In this document: one piece after another, positions 42,457-53,855 of the stretch | How positions within the stretch are numbered: the stretch's first letter is position 1 | Layout: each line of letters begins with the position of its first letter | NCBI GenBank assembly: GCA_017893485.1 | Contig: CM030363.1 | Span: 83,058,230 to 83,122,229, forward strand | Source of the DNA: Hemerocallis citrina | Lineage: Eukaryota > Streptophyta > Magnoliopsida > Asparagales > Asphodelaceae | Direction of reading: 5' to 3' | Length of the DNA stretch: 64,000 bases | Notes under the pieces: model-generated | The model's database searches: none | What the model saw: the letters and a program-made list of their open reading frames with translations, nothing else | Told to the model about the DNA's origin: nothing | Program-made: the position numbers and the translations under genes

Positions 42457-44669
42457 ATGTCAAGGGTAAACTCGGGAAGTGAGGCCTCGTCCTCGGACAA
42501 TAGTGTTGCTGAGGAGAGGAGGCAAGTGGCGAGCCGGAGAAAGGGGAAGGAGTTGGTAGGACCATCCGTGGCCGAGGAGAAGAGAAAGAAGGTAGTGGCC
42601 CAGTCTCCTGTAGTCGAGTATTTCATGGAGACTGAGAGGCGAGCCCCTGAGTTGGGCCGGTACCCTAGTGTGCTGTCCGGCCATGCCGGAATTAGGCAGT
42701 ACGAGGATGATCTCTTGAAGAAGGCAATCGTTGGTAGGTCGGCAGTTTACGAGGAAAACAACCCGAGAGAGACTACCGAGTTGGACGACATTGCCTCGGT
42801 ATTATCTGAGAAGGACCTGCTCCGAATTAGAAAGGGGTTCGCCATCCCTCCGGAGTACGAGCTGATCCTCCCCGGCCCTGGGATGTGGGCGAACTCCGAA
42901 CTGTCGCCAGATACGTGTGTGTTCGACTTCGACTCTTTGAGCGTCGGCTTGCGATTCCCTCTGCATCCCTTCGTGTTAAGGGTACTTCAGTGGTATTGCC
43001 TGACACCGACCTAGTTTATGCCGAACTTCTGGCGCCACGTGCTCGCCTTCTTGCTGCAGTGCCGCATCGCCAAGGTCGAACCTGACATGGTGATCCTCCG
43101 GAGCCTATATCGAATCCACCAGATGAATAAGGCCGAGCCTCGCTACTACCTGTCACCCCAGAAAGGCTTTAGGCTCATAGAGAATCTGGATTCGATAAAA
43201 GGTTGGAAGGAGAAGTTTTTTCTGTTGAAGGGGCCCTCGACGCTGGACTTTTCGAAACAGTGGAAGGTAGAGGTGCCAAAGTTTGCATGGGTCGACCCGG
43301 TGCTGACTACGGCCGAGGAGGAGGTGGCGGTGAAGCTCATTGCTCTCCCAATGTTGAGCTGGAGAGAAATGACCGAGGATGTGCTACACGGGTCGGTCCT
43401 TAGTCCGATCGACCCGAGTATGCCCCTGACATCTTGTCGCAATTTTTTGCTCTTTAAGTTTCTTGTTCGTTTTTCTAACTTGTTGTTTGTTTGTTTGTTC
43501 GGAACAGAAGCGCCGAAGATGGATTTCATGGGGATGTTGAATAAGCGAGGCAAGGTTGCCGACGGTGTGAAGAGGAAAAGGACGGGAACGGGTCCTTCGT
43601 CCGGCCGCCCAACCAAGGCTCCCTTAGTAGTCACCGACCCTACCCCCGCTACTCAAGCTCCCTCGTTGGTGGTGGCTGTTCCCGCCGACCCCTCGGCTCC
43701 TGCTTCATCTGCCATGGCCGGTGAGACCTTCTCCGTCTCGGCGGTGCTGTCGCTCGAGGCCCCGCCTCTGACGACTCAGGCCGAGGAGATTCTGACCGAG
43801 CAGCACAAGAAGCTGTTCGTCCCCGACTGGCAGGTGAAGAACCATGACGGCTTCCTCGGTGACTCGCAGATGTGTATGCAGGCCGTGAAGCATCTCGCGA
43901 CCTCCAAGGACCGAGCTGCTCTGAAGGCGGGGACAACCGGCGACGACACCTACGAGGTCGCCCGGTCGCTTATGTCGTTAATTCTTGATTTTCCCCTTTT
44001 TAAGAATTTTGCCTAAGTTCACAGCTCGGCTTTAACTCCTTCTTGCCACAGGCCACCTATCACTTCGGCCATCTTATTCAAGAGTTCGCCGACCAGGAGA
44101 GGGAACTGAAGGCCGCCTGTGACAAGGACAAGGCGGAGAAGGCGAGGGCGGTTAGGTAGCACGAGGCGAAGCAACGTCGCTCGGATGGCTTGGCGGTTCG
44201 AGTGGCCGACCTTGAGGCGGACTTAGAGCGAACGAAGGAGCAGCTCGCCGTGGAGGTTGCCAAAGTTGCTAAGGCAGCCGAGGAGTTGGCGGAATTGGCA
44301 AAGGCCCTGGAGGCAGCGAAGGCAGAGAAGGACGCCGCGGCGGCAGTGATAAGGGCGGAAGTCGAAGCCAATGCGAAGAAGCACATGGCTGGGAATATGG
44401 AGAAGTCCTACGCCATGGCGCTCGAGCATGTCCAGGCTCGGGTCCCCGGCTTTCAGAGAGTTGGGTACCGGCTGTGGCCTGGCGGCGAGGATGAAGGCGA
44501 AGAGGTCGAAGAAGATGACGATTGGGAAGAGGAGAATGAACCTCGGGATGGGGAGGTGCCAGCTGACCCCAAGACCACGTCGGCCAATCCCCAAACCGAG
44601 GTGATGAGGGGCGAAGGGCCATCTGGCGAGGCGTCGGTAACTAAGCTGCCGCCCCAGGTGGATCCCTGA
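42457..44669 (+). pseudogene. antisense ORF of element H (plant 'putative gypsy type transposon' family, PF04195-like)
   Basis: Plus-strand gene inside minus-strand H. Start MSRVNSGSEASS at 42457 (frame is open back to 42328). An acidic and basic N-terminus leads to LRFPLHPFVLRVLQWYCLTP and FWRHVLAFLLQC, a pattern I associate with the Transposase_28 family. One in-frame TAG (43012-43014) splits it. A U-rich intron of 90 nt fits 43418 (GTATGC) to 43507 (GAACAG) in phase 1; a second ends at 44051 (TTGCCACAG) with an unresolved donor near 43957 or 43974. The last exon has TAG at 44157-44159, then an Ala/Glu/Lys heptad-rich coiled coil and an acidic tail. AATGAA at 44740 may signal polyadenylation. 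Function unknown; such ORFs are known in Tat elements. Confidence 0.75.
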
Positions 44670-44784
44670 TTCTTTTGTTTTTGTAATTTTTCTTTTTGTG
44701 TAAGCCTTATAGCGGACTGGCCACCGCTCTTTTGATGTGAATGAAAAGGCTTCTTCTCGAAAATTTTGTTTTGAATTTGTCTAA

Positions 44785-45566
44785 GTGTACCACTCGGGAT
44801 TAGTCTTTCAATGTGATGCCCTCGTCTTTCAGATCGTCGAACTCGATTCAGACACCGCAGCTGCTCGGCGTCGTGCGGAACTGTTCAAGCGGTCTCGCGA
44901 AGCTCGTCTCGAGGGTGAGATCGAGCTGATCCGAAGAGTGCTGTTCAATGTGGAGAAGAAGAATAGCGAGTTACTGGCCGAAGTGCATCACTTGTGAATA
45001 GCCGAGGAAGAACTCTCGGCTAAGGAAGAAGAGTTGGCCTCGGCACTGGCCAAGCGAGATGAGCTCGCAATGACGGTCGAGCAGTTGCAACGGTTGAGCA
45101 GTTGCAGAGGGTTACAGTCGACAAGAGCATCGAGGTGACCAATTTGCGTCGCATCATATCTGATAGTGCTGAGTACCCGGGCTCGGCAAAACTCCCTCGG
45201 CTCAAGATATCGGTGAAGGACGACACTTTGAAAGATAGGATCGTCGAGCTCGAGGAGGAGGTGGCTCGTCTTAAGCCTCAGCTCGTGAGGATTAACGTCC
45301 GTAGCACCTCATATACCCGCGAGGAGTGCGAGCAAGGGATCTCTTTCTACGAGCTCGCGACTCGTCCTCCCGTCACTGGTCGGTCTGCGGCCGATGCCCA
45401 AAGTGGCGTAGCAGTTTCCTCGAGTGGAGCCTCAGTCGGAGCCACCATTAGAGTTAGTGGCGAAAAGGCATCTCGGTTCGTTGGCCTAGAGACGAGCTCG
45501 GAGGTTAAGCGACGCCGACCCCAAGTGTCTCTGAATTGGAATGTCCCCGTTCCGAAGAGGCGTTGA
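44785..45566 (+). pseudogene. second antisense ORF of element H, coiled-coil protein
   Basis: Plus-strand frame beginning near a splice-acceptor-like GTCTTTCAG (44824-44832): AARRRAELFKRSREARLEGE, then KKNSELLAEVHHL, then TGA at 44995 (CGA in the likely original), then EEELSAKEEELASALAKRDE. A 17-bp tandem duplication (GAGCAGTTGCAACGGTT, about 45077) shifts the frame; it continues from 45102 with IVELEEEVARLKPQL and ends with a basic KRRRPQ...VPKRR tail. A polyadenylation signal AATAAA lies at 45645. The heptad pattern suggests a coiled coil related to the end of the first antisense ORF. Could be a separate gene or a later exon. Confidence 0.6.
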
Positions 45567-46029
45567 AAAAGCCGTACCGGGCTTTCGAGTTTTTGTAGCA
45601 CCTTTTTGTAGTAACCTTGCCATGTAAAATTATTAAGTTGTTTTAATAAAATTGGAGTTCGTCTGCTCGCTATTGTGCCGTAGTTACTTTACTTTTGAAA
45701 CGAACCATAAGAACCAAAAGTTAGCTCCTTTTATTCGTTCTAGCTATAGAATTTTTGCTCTTGCTCGGGTGTGCCGAGGTCTCTTTGCTTTTCGATAGTT
45801 AGGTAGCTCGGATTTATGGCCGAGCTACGTGGCTTAATCTGGCGGCGGATCATGATCATGGTGCGAATCACGAGACAAAAGGCTCAGATTCCGAGAAAAC
45901 GTTATCTTGTCATTTTGAGGAGATGTGGCGCAATCTGAGCCGTGCATCATGTTCTAGTACAAATTTTGAGATAATCCGACGGTGAAACTGGTTCGGCGGC
46001 ATTTTTCTCCATATGTGGAGGTCGGTACC

Positions 46030-46570
46030 TCGTCCACTCGGCTCGGTAACTTGGAGTGCTTAAGGAAGCGGAGTCGAGCCAAATGTTGGACTCCGAACTC
46101 GTCGTTAGAGTTTGTTTCAACGGTTGTGGGAACAATTCCGAATGGCGAACCACTTCTAGCTCGCTTAAGAGCGAGCTTGCGAAGCAGAGTCGAGGCAAGT
46201 GTTGGACTTCGAATCTCGTCGTTAGAGTTTGTTTCAACGGTTGTGGGAGCAATTCCGAATGGCGAACCACTTCTAGCTCGCTTAAGAGTGAGCTTGCGAA
46301 GCAGAGTCGAGCCTAGTGTTGGACTCCGAATCTCGTCGTTAGAGTTTGTTTCAACGGTTGTGGGAGCAATTCCGAATGGCGAACCACTTCTAGCTTGCTT
46401 AAGAGCGAGCTTGCGAAGCAGAGTCGAGCCAAGTGTTGGACTCCGAATCTCGTCGTTAGAGTTTGTTTCAATGGTTGTGGGAGCAATTCTGAATGGCGAA
46501 CCACTTCTGTCTCGCTTAAGAGCGATCTTGCAAAGCAGAGTCGAGCCAAGTGTTGGACTCTGAACTCGTC
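46030..46570. repeat. element H 117-bp tandem repeat (4.5 units)
   Basis: Units with TCGTCGTTAGAGTTTGTTTC, GGGAGCAATTCCGAATGGCG and AAGTGTTGGACTCCGAA, anchored at 46103, 46221, 46338 and 46455. Homologous to G at 18370-18670. Confidence 0.9.
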
Positions 46571-46749
46571 GTTAGGGTGAAGAGTAAAAGCAGAGTGATA
46601 CAAGCAATTTTACAAGTAAAATATGAAAAAACGTTCTTTATTGACAACTAATAGTTGGCTGCTTCTAAGTTGCAAGCCGTTATTACATAGAAGAAATAAA
46701 GGAAAAAATACAAGTAAAAGGAGAGGAACGGTTCGACATTCCAGAATAC

Positions 46750-47790
46750 TTAGAGAGGCGTTAAAGCGCTCTCTTGGTATTTCAAAAGATGGTCGGCATT
46801 CCAAGTCCTGGGGATCTCTCTGCCTTCGAGGTCTTCTAGACGATATGTCCCGGGCCGAACCACTTTGGTGATCTTGTAGGGTCCCTCCCAATTTGGGGCT
46901 AGTTTACTCTTCTGACTAGGAAAAGAGATTGCTAACTTTCTGAGGACCAAGTCGCCTTCTTTGAGGTCGGTGGGACGGACTCTCTTATTGTACGCCAACT
47001 CGATCCTCCTCCGATAGCTTTGTTGGGGATTGACGCTCTTTCTCGTAGCTCGTCGATCAAGTCTAAGTTTGCCCGAAGTTCTCTGGCATTCTATTCTTTT
47101 TCGTAGGCAACAAGGCGAGGAGAAGGTATGCCGACTTCCAATGGGATCACAGCCTCGGACCCATACGTGAGGTTGAATGGCGACTCTTTGGTAGGGGTCC
47201 GTTTCGTGGTGCGGTAGTTCCACAACACGTTAGGGAGCTGATCGACCCATAAGCCTTTAGAGCACTTATTCAGCCTCTTCTTAATACCAGAGAGGATCTG
47301 TCGGTTAGCATTCTCTACTTGACCATTCGACTGTGGATGGGAGATGGAGGAGAAACATTGTTGGATGGCGAGGTCTTCACATAGAGCTCGGAATGCGGCC
47401 CCGGCAAATTGGGTTCCGTTGTCTGTTATGAGGACTCGAGGGACACCGAATCGGCAGATAACGTTCTTCCAGAAGAACTGAAGTACTTTGTTCTCGGTGA
47501 TTGTGTCCAAGGGCTCAGCCTCTATCCACTTCGAGAAGTAGTCGATTGCCACGACTAAGAATTTGTAAGAATTTGAGTTGGCCGAGAGCTGGTGGGAATA
47601 TCCCTAGTAAATCTGTCCCCCACATTGCGAAAGGGATAGGACTTGATAGGGAGATGAGTCAAGCTTATGGGAGGCGACGGACGTTGGAGTACTTCTGACA
47701 AGAGCTGCATTGCCGAACGTGCAGTTCGGCGTCTTGTAGGAGAGTGGGCCAAAAATATTAATAATTCAACACCTTCCGGGCTAGGGATCT
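46750..47790 (-). pseudogene. element H integrase
   Basis: Minus strand, right to left: an H2C2 zinc part (AHSGSRSLARKV at about 47760-47790, then VRQCSSCQKY near 47700), catalytic core MAIDYFSKWIEAEPL (Asp), ITDNGTQFAGAAF (Asp) and SHPQSNGQVENANRQ (Glu) at 47091-47552, and a C-terminal part 46750-47223 with KEGDLVLRK and NWEGPYKITKVVRPGTY (GPY motif), ending ...SALTPL. There is no chromodomain, as expected for Tat. Frameshifts lie near 47100-47220 and 47555-47760. This is the last pol domain before the non-coding 3' region. Confidence 0.92.
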
Positions 47791-48581
47791 GGACCCTGAA
47801 TGTGCCCCGCCGATGCCTTCGTGGAGCTCTTGCAGGGCGTAATCGGCTTGTTCCGGGGAGAGGCATCTCAAATAAGGCTTGCCGTCTACTTGTGTGAAGG
47901 AGCGCTTGTATAGGATGCCCTCGATAAGCGTGTACTGCTCTGCTCGGGTTCTCACTCGGCGAGCTTCCTTAGGGTCTTCGGGGAGGAGCCCATCCCTTAG
48001 GAATTCTACCAGGGGTTTCATCCAATTATCTTGAAGTAGGACAGGTAGCGACTCCATCGAGTCGGAAGTTTCATCTTCTATACTTGGCTTCAGGAGAACC
48101 TCGATCAAGACGGTCTGCTTGAGACCTTGGAGGGAGGAGGAGGCTAGCTTGGAGAGGGCATCGGCTTGGAAATTCTCTTCTCGGGGGATTCGCTGGATGA
48201 GAGCTTCTTCGAATAGGGCCATGAGATTCCTGACCTTGGCTAGGTACTGAGCCATTCGGTCATCTCGTGCCTCGTACTCGCCTAGGACCTGATTTACGAC
48301 CAGCTGAGAGTCGCTAAAGATCCGGAGACGCTGCGCCCCTGCCTTGCGAGCCATTCCGAGGCCAGCTATGAGTGCTTCATATTCTTCTTCATTATTAGAG
48401 GCCTTAAAGTTGATGCGGAGGGAGTATTGGAGGACGAAATCATCTGGGCCGGCCAGAATGACCCCGACTTTGCTTCCTTCGTTACAAGAGGATCCATCTA
48501 CGTAAACCGACCAGACAGGCGGTCCTTTCATTGCTTGGCTGACCTCGGGGATGGTACTCTCGACGATGAATTCAGCTAAGG
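47758..48581 (-). pseudogene. element H second (archaeal-type) RNase H
   Basis: Minus frame: VWSVYVDGSSCNEGSKVGVI (first Asp), FKASNNEEEYEALIAGLGMA (Glu), LRIFSDSQLVVNQVLGEYEA (Asp) and IPREENFQADALSKLAS (last Asp). This is the archaeal-like RNase H present in Tat elements in addition to the usual one; it lies between the normal RNase H and integrase. Its open frame is long and nearly intact up to the insertion of E, whose target duplication TAAGG (48577-48581) interrupts the start of the domain. Confidence 0.92.
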
Positions 48582-51500
48582 TGTCACGCCCCGCTTCCCA
48601 AAAATACAGAATACGGGCACGCAACATAAGTCCAGCGAATGAATATAATCATCCTTAAGCTGTTCAGACATCTTTACAATACATCACAGGCAATATATCA
48701 GAGTCAATATATCAGAGTCAATATATCAGAGTAGGAAGCAAAGAGTGGAACCAACATGCATTATTGAGATAATTTCACCAACAGGAATTAATTGAAATCA
48801 AATATCATGTTCTCAAATAAAACAGAGTCTGGAAAACAAATATTCTGGGTCACATCGCCCAAATACAAATAATACTCAAGTCTCAATACAGAAATATTTC
48901 AAGTCTCACGAATACAGAAAAATGTTCTATCAGGAAACAGAAATAATAATTAGCAACTAATACTGCAAGCCACCAGTACCTTCTTGAATCTGTCCACCAT
49001 AATCTGCAATTCATCGAATGCAGGAAAAAAGGAAAAGAGAAAACACAGTACCCGTCAATGGCAAGTCCGGGTCACAAATAGAATAGGATACAAGCACATG
49101 GACACTATCTAACCACAGGATATACTAACAGGTATAGGTAAACATATGTCAAGTATCAACAGTTAAACAGGTAACATGTATAATTATCAGGTATTCAGGT
49201 AATCAGGTAATCATGTATCAAGTATCAGGAAAACAGGTAACAGGATAATTAGGTAATCATGATAATCAGGTTATGTTAAGTCTAATCTTTTTATTAACTA
49301 TCTAGGTAGCACGACATGCATCCCAGTTTTTACTACATGGTTGCTACAACAAACAATTTTGCTTAGTAAGATTTCATAGTGGAGTCCATAGGGTAACGTA
49401 CTTGGGTACAGGAAACAGGCAGAACCAGTGGCTCTCTTCTACCCTACACCTTCTTACATAAGAAGCAATGTAGACAGGGTCAGTAACAGGTAAACAGGCA
49501 GGTAGGACACTAGTCCTCTTCCAAGTACACATTTCTATTTTTTCTACTAATAGAATCTTTCCTTAAACCCCGGCTTAATTACTTTATTATTAAGATCATC
49601 AACAGGCAAGAGAGTGTACTAAATGATGTCAAACTAACAGGTTATAATCAGGTTTAGACTCAGGGAATTAGATCAGCAAGTATAGGTACCAAACATTCAC
49701 AAATACGAGCAACTTAGCATATGATTATAATCAGGACAGCAAGACCAGTCTGTACAAAAACAGTGATCCAAAGATCTACAGGCATGCAAATCATGATCCG
49801 TCAAAGGATCTGGAAACTAGACATCCACACGCTTCTAACGAGTATAATAATTCTATATACTAGTTCACAACATCTCGACTTAAACCACAGTTCAACACAG
49901 TTTTTATGTACAGCCAGAAAACAGGGAAATAACTTAAACCACATGAAAACAGAAGATAAAATCATCAATTAAATCCACGAAAATTCTGGGGTAATCCTCT
50001 ATATGTATAGTCTCAAAATATAAATTTTCATATTTTCCCAGAAAGTATAGATATGTTGTCAAAAATGAAAAGTAACACAAAACACGGTTTTGATGGATCT
50101 GGAATTCCTCAACACTGCTGTACAAAATTGAACACATCTTGCAAACAGCGCATCGAAATCCACTTCCGCCAAAACGGGGTGAAAGTATACACAATTACTC
50201 AACTTTCATATCTCACATAATATTTCCATACAGTAAATAAAAATAGGGTGAACACGGCATTCAACATACAACCACACGCAGTTTACAGCAAAAGTGATCT
50301 CTAGAAAAGAATATAAGACATCGCTCAAAACTCATCTTTTAATTATCACAAAAATCAGGGAACTAGCTAACATCATGGTGAAACACTGGACAAAGTCTTG
50401 TGGCATGAAATTATGTATAACCTAGATCTTGAAAATAAATTGTCCACAAAAACTACCCCAAACTGAATCTGGAAACTACCGATATACAGTCACTAAAATA
50501 ATCATAACTAATTTATATAAACTCCAAACAGGGTAAAACTAGTGGGATTAGAAAATAGATTCAGTCCTCTACAAATTACTCAGAAATAGCCATGTTGAGA
50601 TTCGGACTCTAATCCAGGCAAAAACGACAATCAATCCAGTACAACCCAAATTTCCAGATTTCTCAACTAAACCTCAAAACGTCATAACTTCTACAAAAAT
50701 GATCCAAACTCATCCAAATTCAAAACGCAGCCTATCCATTATCTAACTACCATATCTAAGGGTTTCTATCATGTCAAAATCTAATATTTCTCATATGGGT
50801 GTTCAACATACATCGGGTACACAATATGTCACATACGCGATCAAAATCGCGTTTGGGTGAATCCTAAGGCATAACCTATCAAACTCCATGTCCTAAGTCA
50901 TCTATGGCCTGTTTTGAACAATAGAGACGAAACTCACAAATAAAAACATGATCTTTGGCCGTCTCTAGTCTCAAACTATCCTATGTGTGAACTTTCGACT
51001 TGTATCAACCTAAGAAATTTAAGTACAAGTTACTTGCCTTTTTTTGTGACGACGAACGCGATGAATCCAAGCATTTCAAAGAAAACCCACGAGCAAGACG
51101 TCTTCTAACGCAATTTCGAGCGAAACCCACGAACAAAACGTGCCAACGGTTGATCTCTTTGACACACGAATCAAAGTGAGAGATGCCCACAACTCAAATC
51201 AGCGAAGAGAGGTGTTGTTCACTGACTTGGGGTCGTATGGTGCTGATTTGATGCTTGGCCGGCCACAAAAAGAGGAGAGACGAGGTATTTTATGAAGCGA
51301 AGTAGTATAAAAGGATGATGGAAGAGTATATATTGGTCGGCTATGGTTGGAGAGACCAAGGGAAGGTCGGCCTGAGGTAGAAGAAGGCAGGCCGGGAATA
51401 TCTCAAGTGGAGGATGGGTGCAAGTAGGAGAGGGAGAGAAAAATATTAGGGTTAGGGATTAATTAGTATTAGGGGTATATATAGGAGATCAAATGTGGGT

Positions 51501-51913
51501 TAATGGGTAGTGGATATCAATATGAAACAATAGGTAAACAATAGGTATACAATTGGGTAATGGATATTGGGTAGATTTCAAATGAGGATACAAAGTACAA
51601 TGAATCCCATGGCTCCCAAAAATCTCCTTAAGGGCCAAAAATCTCAAATTGGTCAAAACTCTCCCAAAATTTCACCATGACCCTCAAATAATATTTATAC
51701 ATGAACGGGATCAAGAAATTGAGAATAAGAGCTCAAAATGTCGAAAAACGGCCAAACGGCGCACAAACAACAAAAGGAGGTCAAAACTACCAGAAAACTG
51801 TTATAGAATAAAAATAATTAAACTTATTGTTCCGAAAAATACAATGGAAAATAATAATTCACAAAAATGAAAAATACCCTCAAAAATACCAAAAGTGAAA
51901 AACAGAGGTTACA
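48582..51913 (-). mobile_element. element E: long non-coding TG...CA element in the pol gene of H (3,332 bp)
   Basis: Plus-strand left end TGTCACGCCCCGCTTCCC, right end CAGAGGTTACA, exact duplication TAAGG (48577-48581 and 51914-51918). Minus layout: TATATATACCCC at 51472-51483, a GC-type donor-like AAAG|GCAAGTAA near 51035, and acceptor-like GAATTGCAG ending at 49004. The GGGATGCATGTCGTGC phrase (minus, near 49315) parallels TAGTATGGGATGCAT of A, B and D. A/T-rich, with repeated CAGGTAATCA-type words at 49120-49270. No coding region. It is the most diverged of the five related elements. Confidence 0.83.
51472..51483 (-). promoter_or_regulatory. TATA box of element E
   Basis: Minus TATATATACCCC, 430-440 bp inside the element, the same distance as in B. 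Confidence 0.5.
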
Positions 51914-51918
51914 TAAGG

Positions 51919-53087
51919 CCTGAGCCTTGATTGTGGTCCGAGGCTGGTACGATATGTCATGTTGGCTCAGCTCGATAGACCACTTCATGAGGCGATCAGA
52001 GATCTCCGGCTTGTGGAGGACTTGCTTCAGCGGCTGGTCAGTAAGAACGACCACCGAATGGGACTGGAAATATGGGTGAAGCTTTCTTGCGGCCATGACT
52101 AAGACGTATGCCATCTTCTCTGTCTTTGGGTAGCGGAACTTGGCATCCCGAAGTACCTTGCTCACGTAATAGATGGGCTTTTGAGTCTTATCTTCTTCCC
52201 TCACGAGGACGGCGCTGAGGGTCTGCTCGGAGGCGGCTAAGTAGAGGTAGAGGGCTTCACCGGGAACAGGTTTGCTGAGGAGAGGAGGATTGACTAGGTA
52301 AGCCTTCAGCTGGTCGAATGAGTCTTGTTGTTGCTGACCCCACTCGAAGCCTTTAGCCCCCCTGAGAGCTTTGATGAAGGGAAGACATTTCTCTCCTGAC
52401 TTGGAAAGGAAGTGCCATATGGCTGCCAGATGACCCGTTAGCTTCTGAACCTCTTTAACATTCTTCGGGGGAGCCATGTCTAATATGGCTTTGATCTTCT
52501 CGGGGTTGGTCTCGATTCCTCTTTGGCTGACCATGAAGCCTAGGAATTTCCCCGACGAGACTCCAAACGCACATTTATTCGGATTGAGCCTCATATCGTG
52601 CTTCTTGAGTACGTCGAATGCCTCTTGCAGATCGGCCACATGATCGGGCCCATGGATGCTCTTTACAAGCATATCGTCAACATATACCTCCATATTTCGG
52701 CCGATCTGTGCTTGAAAAACCTTGTTGATGAGGTGTTGATAAGTGGCACCTGCATTCTTCAAACCGAAGGGCATTATCCTGTAGCAGTAGAGGCCCTGAT
52801 CGGTTACAAAAAAGGTCTTCGGGATATCCAGGGAAAACATACGAATCTGATTGTAGCCTGAGAAGGCGTCCATGAAGCTGAGGAGTTCATGGTCCGAAGT
52901 GGCGTCAATCAAAGTATCGATGCTTGGAAGAGGGAACGGATCTTTGGGGCATGCCTTGTTGAGGTCGGTAAAGTCGATGCAAATTCTCTAGGTCCCGTTG
53001 GACTTCTTTACCATCACTACATTCGAGAGCCATTCGGGATAATTGACCTCTTGTATGAACCGAGCCTTCAAGAGCTTGTCCACCACC
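51919..53087 (-). pseudogene. element H reverse transcriptase and first RNase H
   Basis: Minus frame to about 52912: LLSFMDAFSGYNQIRM, IMPFGLKNAGATYQHLINKV and MEVYVDDMLVKS (intact Y-V-D-D), then GIETNPEKIKAILDM and KEVQKLTGHLAAI. The normal gypsy RNase H follows: LYLYLAASEQTLSAVLVREE, YPKTEKMAYVLVMAARKL and VVLTDQPLKQVLHKPE. The upstream part (52913-53087) holds the EWLSNVVMV and DFTDLNKACPKD motifs but carries a TAG in place of Trp at about 52991. The target duplication of E (51914-51918) marks its left end. Catalytic residues are present, so decay is modest. Confidence 0.93.
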
Positions 53088-53855
53088 TCATTTATAGCTT
53101 GCTTGCGCTCGGGAGCGAACTTGCGCCTCTTCTGTTGGACCAGGTTTGAACCCCGGAGCGACGCTGAGGTGGTGGACTAGAAGCTCTTCGGAAATTCCAG
53201 GCATGTCCGCAACGGACCAAGCAAAGAGGTCGCGGTTCCTACGGATGCACTGGACTATGTCAGAGCATAGAGCAGATGGGAGGGTCTTGCTAACAAAGAA
53301 CTTTCGGCTCGGATCTTGCTCAGAGAATAGTACTTCCTCCAATTCGTCCACCGGCTCGGACGTTGGTCGGACACTCTCTTGAGGTATTTCAAGTGTTTCG
53401 AGGGAGAGGACTGGACCCCCTGTTGAAGTCATATAGCACTTGCGGGCTACCTCTTGACTGCCTTTTACTTCCCCAACTCCTACCCTGGTGGAGAATTTCA
53501 TCTTGAGGTGATAAGCGGAAGGGACGGCTTTGAGAGCAGCTAAGCCAGGCCGACCCAAAATGACATTATAAGCTGCAGGGACATCCACGACCATAAAGTC
53601 CATCGACTCCGTTCTGGTAGTAGGATTTTTGCCAGCGGTTACGTCGAGGGTGATCACCCCTTCAATAGTCACTGACACTCCCGTGAACCCATGGAGTGTG
53701 TAGCCGGCAGGTTTAAGTCTGTCTCGGGATAGTTTGAGGCCTTTGAAATTGGCGAGGAAGAGGATGTTAATGGAGTTGCCATTGTCCACCAGGATCCTCT
53801 CCACTTTAAAGTTCGCCATATGGAGGTTGATGACAAGCACGTCACAATGGGGGGT
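53088..53855 (-). pseudogene. element H aspartic protease and linker
   Basis: Minus ORF 53088-53840: KVERILVDNGNSINILF is the protease active site with D-N-G in place of D-T-G/D-S-G, a form I recall from some Tat-type proteases, followed by YNVILGRPGLAALKAVPSAY (the conserved flap and ILGRP motif). The rest is the linker to reverse transcriptase (RNRDLFAWSVADMPGI, then VHHLSVAPG). One frame is open for 250 codons. Confidence 0.9.

Noticed and set aside
43146..44622. Minus-strand frames overlapping the antisense genes of H
   Set aside because: They are shadows of the plus-strand coiled-coil and low-complexity coding sequence; no transposon domain in them.
45946..46603. Long repetitive frames on both strands of the 117-bp array (for example 45982-46563)
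   Set aside because: The unit length of 117 is divisible by three, so any stop-free frame stays open; no evidence of coding.
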